From positions 97,176,337-97,240,336 of the forward strand of contig CATIUR010000004.1 in assembly GCA_949592205.1 (NCBI GenBank): 64,000 bases of DNA. The letters are read 5' to 3'. Shown here in pieces: positions 58,303 through 64,000 of this stretch; position 1 is the first letter of the stretch, and every line of letters begins with the position of its first letter. The notes beneath the pieces are model-generated. The model was not told the DNA's origin and did not search any database. It saw only the letters and a program-made list of their open reading frames with translations. The position numbers and the translations under genes are program-made. This DNA comes from Helichrysum umbraculigerum (taxonomy: Eukaryota > Streptophyta > Magnoliopsida > Asterales > Asteraceae).

Positions 58303-58656
58303 CTTTACTGAAAGTAGACATGGAAAGATTAACTCGACTTACTTAATATTTACAAGTCTACTTTATCTATACTTCTAACACATAACACTAACAATAGCTA
58401 ATAACTTATCCTCTAACGTCTCGTGGTTTCCATGGATACCCATATGGTAATATGATAATCATTGCGTTGGCCAGGCGCACTAATTACCGTATTAGAATAT
58501 AACATATCCAAAGTCCACACGACACATTTCGATTCAAAATCATTAGCACACATAATCTCGTACACATAACAGTTCTAATTCATGCTCAATACAACAATTA
58601 AAGTGGTCTAAGATCAAGTACCCACTAATGGTGGATACCCGAATCCCTTAAACCGT
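58303..58656 (-). other. A-prime leader between primer site and gag
   Basis: About 350 bp of non-coding leader. It likely holds the packaging signal, but I see no specific structure. No upstream reading frame of note. Confidence 0.6.
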
Positions 58657-58668
58657 GCTCTGATACCA
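58657..58668 (-). other. Primer-binding site (initiator Met tRNA)
   Basis: Minus strand TGGTATCAGAGC, the classical complement to the 3' end of plant initiator methionine tRNA, three bases from the 5' LTR. It is usual for chromoviruses. Confidence 0.93.
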
Positions 58669-58671
58669 ACT

Positions 58672-60776
58672 TGAAACGCCCCGAAACGTGAATTTTTTTT
58701 TTTTAAAACATAACACCTCTAATTCCTTGTACTTACTTATTGTGGTCCCAAACCACTGGCTATTACATTACTTAATTATAATCAACACTCAAAAATGAAA
58801 GTTGCTGGACACAGGCTGAATCCGGCCAGATTCACGGGAATCCGCCGGATTCCCCACTCTTTCAGACTCAACTTTTGACCAGAACTGAAACTAAGCAATC
58901 CGGTTGTGAATACGCTCTGGAATCCGCCCGGATTCATGGCAATCCGCCGGATACCCATGAATCCGCCGGATTCCCAGTTCCAGTAGCAGAATCCAGAGTC
59001 TGCACATTTTAATACCAAAACTCGAACTTTGACAACGCATAACTTTTAATCTGTAATACCTGGGATCATAAAATTTTACAGGCATGTTTAAAACAGTCAA
59101 ATGAACATAACTCAACTTTCACTTTTTCAAAATTCTCGTTTTAACCCATTTTGACACGTAAACTAGTTTTCGACCATATTTTTTTTTTGACCAAAAATGT
59201 TGACATGTCCAATTCTAAAATACATCAAATCTGACTTCCAGCTTTTGACTACACATTTCAACTTGACTTTAGAACTTGTGAGAACCAAAACCATTAACTT
59301 TCGACAACATTGACCCATTTTGACAGTTAAGCACTTAGTGACCCATTTGGGCACCTAATTGACCCATTTCAATCTTTAATCAACCAATAGCATTCATTCT
59401 TACTCAGTTGACTTTTTTAAAAGTCAAACAACACTCTTTCATTTATATTTACGTAAATATGAACAATTCAAGTCTCACTAATTTAACTTTAACCAAAACA
59501 TCAACTTTCATCAAAACCATCCACAAGTGAGACTTGCTAACTTTTACAAACATGAACTAAAATCTTAAACTTTACAAACGGGGGTGTTATTGTATCGTGA
59601 GCATGATCAAAAGGGATAAAACTCATTACCAACCAAGCAATGAGCTCCACCACTAGCTATCCATGGGCTTCTTTCCTGACTCGTCTTTTACCTTGCTAGA
59701 ACTTCCTGTAACATGTTAAACACAACGAATAAGCATAAATGCCTAGTAAGTAAATGGATTCTGACAATTAAAAATCTGCAACAAGTTAAGGATCCATAAC
59801 ATCTAACATGCCAAATTCCGAAGAATTGACATCAAACTAAGCTAATGACAAAGTCATTACTTAGATACCACCAAGCGAATGATAAATCACTCCTTGGTTC
59901 CACATGTCCATATACTTACCTTTTCACTTGCACAAACAATAACTTGAACTCTTCACACTTGATCACCTATTCACATAATCACATAAACACATATCACTTA
60001 CACATTTAACTAACTTATTCTTACTTCTCACATGTGAATTAGATGTTAAATCCCATAACACCTAATAATCTAACATAAGTCCCATATAATTAATATCTAA
60101 TCACATGTAAAATGGGTAATTAACATTACTTCTTACCATTACTATCACAAATCACCAAGAACTTAACTTCTTAGTGATCTTACCTATACATAAACAACTC
60201 AATTACCCATAAAACACATGATTAGAGATTATCAATACAACTAACATGAATTATATGTTCTTTCTAACTTAATAACATGTATGGAACTTAATTACAACCA
60301 ATTACCCGCTTAAATATAAGAATTACTAACTTGGGGTTTTATGTTCTTAAACCCTAACTCAAATTAAACAAAGAGGGAGTTGATTCTTACCTTAGAAAAG
60401 CTGAATTGAAGATTAAGAACTTCAATTAATCAAACCCTAACCCAAAACTTGATTTTGTTCTTCTTCTTGACTCTCTCTCTAAATCGTTTCTCTCTCTCTC
60501 TCTCTCTCTAAAAGTTCTGTACGTGATTCTTATTTTCTGGAAATGGAAGGAAATAGAAGCTGCAGGATTTTGTTTACAAATTTTCCACATTAAACCCTCC
60601 AACTTTATTAACTTGATAGTTTATACCCTCTAACTCAAGTTTCTTTACATAGTTAGTTTCACTAACAATTTCTAACACATAACAATTTATTTCACATAAC
60701 ACAATATGATATACATAGAATTAAATAACTAGATGCATATAATATAATTTAAACTTACAAAATTTGGGGCGTTACA
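58672..60776 (-). repeat. A-prime 5' LTR
   Basis: 2105 bp, TGAAACGCC to GCGTTACA, next to the primer site. It has a shorter T-run and one palindrome unit fewer than the 3' LTR; otherwise it is nearly identical. Confidence 0.95.
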
Positions 60777-60787
60777 AACACGAATAA

Positions 60788-63243
60788 TGTAACACCCCCA
60801 AATTTGATGATTTGCGGAAGCTTGATTTGGGTGTTACTAATCAATAACAAAGCACAAAGATATATAGTAAACGACTCTATATGCGTCGTTTTAACAAAAT
60901 ATATTGATAACTGAAATGTTTACAACGTTTAAAACTTTACATAGCTCGAGTTTAAATAAAATGAGATTTCAGTACATAAGTACTTGAACAAAATATACTA
61001 ATGCAAGAAAATCTCGATCGTCTGTATGCTGACTCGAGCTAAAATTCTGAAGCAGAAACATCCTACTGCTTGGTACCTGCGATATATGCTAAAAGGTCAG
61101 CTAGAAAGCTGGTGAGCTCACAGGTTTGAAATCAGTTAATATAGTATGAACCGCAAGATTTAAATAATGAATTGCATCCAGAAATTAAATAATGAATTGC
61201 ATCCAGCAATTAAATGATAGTCATCGTGTATACAGCCATGAGCACATAGTTGAGCTTAACTCGAGGGCCGGGTCCCCTATAGAGAATTCCGGGCGAGGTG
61301 CCTCCACGAATGCCTAATCAACATTCGTCTTCCCAAATATTAGTACGTCCGTTTACCCGGTTAGTGCTTGCTAACCCGAACGAGGTGGGTCAATCCTATA
61401 TGGTACCATATACTAATATTCACGCTACAACGTATTAACAACTATGCTGGCGGAGGACTTTAAAATGATTAGTTTCGAAAAACTCATGTAGTATATGAAA
61501 AGTTGGTACTTGCGTTCACATTTTAAAAGTTGAGCAATATATCACACCCCTGAGTAAAACAGTAAAAGAGGGGCTATGAGACTCACCTGAGTCTGAAAGC
61601 GTTTAAACAAACGTAAGTTGATTAGCCAAGTATGAAGTCCAAAGACTTGTAACCTGAGGGTGTCCACGACACGCGATGGTTATAATCATGATTGGGTATC
61701 TCAAAAGATCACCCTTGTAGTTGTTCATTCAACTATAATGTCCAAATCTCCACTATTTGGTTGATACGTTTAAGTGTTTGAAAGGTGTACGGCCCATTGG
61801 TGACGGATTTGTAATATTAATCTCAACTATTATTATTTTGATTTCGTGGCGTTTTACTTGAAATATGTGTTTTGATTGTGTTTTAGAAGCCGTTACGGAA
61901 TCTAAGTATGGGGGTCCGTGGGCAGCGCCCCTGGTAGCGGGGTCCAAGGGGCAGAGCCCCTGGCTGGGGTCGAGCTGCCAGGTCAGCTTGGAAAATTTTT
62001 ATTTCTACTATATTGCTTTGACGAAAAACGCATTTGGATCCGAATTTGGGTAAAATCGAGTGATAAATTTCGAGTCTCGACACTTAGTAAAAATCCGTGT
62101 TTTTGAGATTCTGGTTTGTGCGACGTTGGGTGCGACGTCGCAGATCCTGACTGCGACGTTGAGCATGGCGTCGCTAAGTGCGACTTTCGCAATTTAATGC
62201 GACGTAGGGCGTTGCGTCGCTAATGCGACGTAAATTTGGTCTGCGACGTTACGGTCTGCGTCGCTATTGGCGACTTCGCAAATCAATGCGACGTAAGAAG
62301 CTGCGTCGCTATAAGCGACGCTGAGAGATATTAGCGACGTTGCAACTGACGTCGCAATCGGGCCAAGCCGAGTGCGACGTCGGGGTCTGTTACGATTTCG
62401 GTGGCCGGAAAAATGGCCGAGAGGCTTCTGTTTGGTCTAAATCTTTTACCCAACCCATTTTTGGACATAATAAGTTGATACAAACCATAAAAACGTAAAA
62501 ATGAGTAAAAACGGAGAGTTTCGGGTTTTGTCAGAAACTTACAAATTGCCGAAATGAAAATCCGGAAAGATAGCGTTGTAGATCGTCGCGAGGTGGTCGT
62601 GAATCTCTAAAAATGTTGGTGATCCGGTTGCGTTTCGTGGTGTTATTTTGCGATTTAGGTGGATGGTGGTGATTTTGAATAATAGAGAGAAAATAGGAGA
62701 GAGAGAGATAAGAAAGATGATGAAATGAAGAAGAAAAGTGGGAGGTGGGGGTTTATCCCCACTTTTCAGTTTCTCGTCCCGCGTTCCGCTTGGTGTTCGT
62801 TTGCTCCGTCGTTTAAACGTTAAATAATTATTTACATTTTAATTATGAGTTTTAAAATACGATTTATTACGCGATATATTGTTTAAATATTTTACAAATC
62901 AATTTATATTTGTGTTATAAAATGTAAGTTAGTTTGTTTTGCGCGTTTTACATTTTTAAATCATATAATTTTTGTTTGTATAATCCGAATGAATACGAAA
63001 TATTATCTTAATAATATTCTTGATATAAAAGCGTTATTTAATAAAATTGGTCACCAACGTCCGTATTAAATTGAATCGAAATACATTCGATTTAAATTGC
63101 GTACGATTTAACCAAATCGCATTTTCGTATATATTCAACAATATATATAATTCGATACATTAATTAGCCTAACACAGAACTAATTACATGTATTAACGTA
63201 TGATTAGGCACTAATTACTAGGCATAATTTGGCGGGTGTTACA
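60788..63243 (-). mobile_element. 3' LTR of chromovirus F (element runs off the window)
   Basis: 2456 bp, TGTAACACCCCC to GGCGGGTGTTACA, followed by a polypurine tract and the end of an integrase frame. AATAA at 60783-60787 would be its left target duplication; the partner lies beyond the window. Only 11 bp separate it from A-prime. It contains the GC hairpin module (61907-61980) and, on the minus strand, GTAAGTTT (62542), GACTCAG|GTGAGTCTC (61586) and ATCGCAG|GTACC (61077). Confidence 0.93.
62115..62380. repeat. GCGACGTCGC cluster in LTR F
   Basis: About fifteen GCGACGT / GCGTCGC units, with a perfect GCGACGTCGC at 62132-62141. Word order and spacing differ from the related LTR at 44136, although the flanks are closely alike. 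Confidence 0.88.
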
Positions 63244-63280
63244 TTCTCCCCCTGTTAGAAGAATTTCGTCCCGAAATTTA
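63244..63280 (-). other. Polypurine tract and AAATTTCG hairpin of F
   Basis: On the minus strand an inverted repeat AAATTTCG-GGA-CGAAATT (63261-63279) overlaps the stop codon of pol, then CAGGGGGAGAA abuts the LTR. The same hairpin precedes the polypurine tract in both units of element C (15149-15170, 17712-17733). Confidence 0.85.
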
Positions 63281-64000
63281 GCTCGAGGTCGTGTTTGATG
63301 TAGAATCAGTGAAAAGTTGAGGATATTTGAGTCGCATTTGGTCTTCCCGTTCCCAGGTGAATTCCGGACCACGCCGCGAATTCCATCTGACCTTGACGAT
63401 GGGAATACGACTTTGTTTCAGTTGTTTGACCTCACGGTCCATAATTTCAGCGGGTTCCTCAACGAAGTGAAGTTTATCGTCAACACGAATTTCATCTAGT
63501 GGGATAATAAGTGTCTCATCAGACAGACACTTCTTCAGGTTAGAAATATGAAAAGTAGGGTGCACGCTGCTGAGTTCGGATGGCAGCTGCAATCGATAAG
63601 CTACGGGGCCAATCCGTTCGAGGATCTCAAAAGGCCCGATGTATCTGGGATTCAACTTCCCACGTTTGCCAAAACGGATGACGCCTTTCCAAGGCGATAC
63701 TTTTAAGAGTACTCGATCCCCAACTTGGAACTCGAGCGGTTTGCGTCTCACGTCAGCGTAACTTTTCTGACGATCACGTGCGGCTTTGAGTCGGTTTTGG
63801 ATTTCCACAATTTTCTCAGTGGTGGCGTGTATGAGTTCAGGACCAGTGAGTTGACTGTCTCCCACTTCAGTCCAACAGATCGGTGATCGGCACTTACGAC
63901 CGTATAGTGCCTCAAAAGGTGCAGCCTTAATGCTGGCGTGATAGCTGTTATTGTACGAGAATTCGCACAACGGTAGATGTCTTTCCCAGTTTGTACCGAA
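63278..64000 (-). CDS. pol: Chromovirus integrase C-terminus and chromodomain, partial
   Basis: The frame is open to the window edge (about 240 residues visible). It starts inside the integrase core (NWERHLPLCEFSYNNS), continues through the GPY/F-type region (LNPRYIGPFEILERIGPVAYRL) and ends in a chromodomain-like segment (KVRWNSRRGPEFTWERED). The family enzyme joins element DNA to the genome, and the chromodomain is thought to steer it to certain chromatin. The last visible part is intact, with no stop or frame break. The style suggests the Tekay/Del group, which I cannot confirm. Confidence 0.9.
   Translation of the reverse strand, partial: FGTNWERHLPLCEFSYNNSYHASIKAAPFEALYGRKCRSPICWTEVGDSQLTGPELIHATTEKIVEIQNRLKAARDRQKSYADVRRKPLEFQVGDRVLLKVSPWKGVIRFGKRGKLNPRYIGPFEILERIGPVAYRLQLPSELSSVHPTFHISNLKKCLSDETLIIPLDEIRVDDKLHFVEEPAEIMDREVKQLKQSRIPIVKVRWNSRRGPEFTWEREDQMRLKYPQLFTDSTSNTTSS

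Larger units (their letters stand above)
51585..60776 (-). mobile_element. Complete chromovirus A-prime, 9.2 kb
   Basis: The element has a perfect 5-bp duplication AACAC (51580-51584, 60777-60781), two LTRs of 2127 and 2105 bp with only about 20 substitutions noticed by eye, a polypurine tract, an initiator-Met-tRNA primer site, and one uninterrupted gag-pol frame. About 1% LTR divergence means a recent insertion. It is structurally complete, but the RT active site is altered (see the coding sequence). Confidence 0.96.

Noticed and set aside
54172..58378. Plus-strand frames across A-prime
   Set aside because: They are shadows of the minus-strand polyprotein.

Overview
The window is repeat-dominated, low-GC plant nuclear DNA, and I find no convincing host gene. 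Nearly all of it is Ty3/gypsy LTR retrotransposon sequence of the plant chromovirus and Athila-like types, plus small DNA transposons (Stowaway, Tourist, Mutator-like and hAT-like). The LTRs are long (2-2.7 kb) and begin TGTAACACC or TGAAACGCC. A eudicot is clear; Asteraceae is my best guess from the style of the LTRs, but I could not test it.

Layout: 1-3729 is AT-rich intergenic DNA with a Stowaway MITE and an (AAT)n tract. 3730-31399 is a nest. An old, decayed minus-strand chromovirus ('A') has its 3' LTR (3730-8407) split by a solo LTR (4934-7316), and its coding region is split by a 19.4-kb Athila-like element 'B' (11452-30868, duplicated target CCAAT). The left LTR of B is itself split by 'C' (12644-20289), a plus-strand gag-only element arranged LTR-gag-LTR-gag-LTR. 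31400-37101 holds a truncated LTR, the 5' end of a PIF/Harbinger-like element, and a solo LTR carrying a SINE. 37102-48327 is intergenic DNA with two solo LTRs and a dense set of MITEs. 48328-51516 is an hAT-like element split by a solo LTR. 51585-60776 is a complete chromovirus ('A-prime') with a 1524-residue uninterrupted polyprotein. 60788-64000 is the 3' LTR and integrase end of another chromovirus ('F') that runs off the window.

How the parts relate: A, A-prime and the 48978-51286 solo LTR are one family. F and the LTRs at 4934, 31400, 34372, 44136 and in C form a looser second family. C and B lack their own polymerase, so they would need enzymes supplied by other elements. The most unusual signals are: (1) each LTR family carries a different cluster of short CG-rich palindromes; (2) the LTRs share splice-site-like signals in a fixed order, and the gag units of C are fused to the LTR almost exactly at one of these donors; (3) B carries gag-protease joined to an unrecognised acidic ORF instead of polymerase, and a full-length tRNA-Asp copy as its primer site; (4) the intact-looking A-prime polyprotein has lost a catalytic aspartate of its reverse transcriptase.
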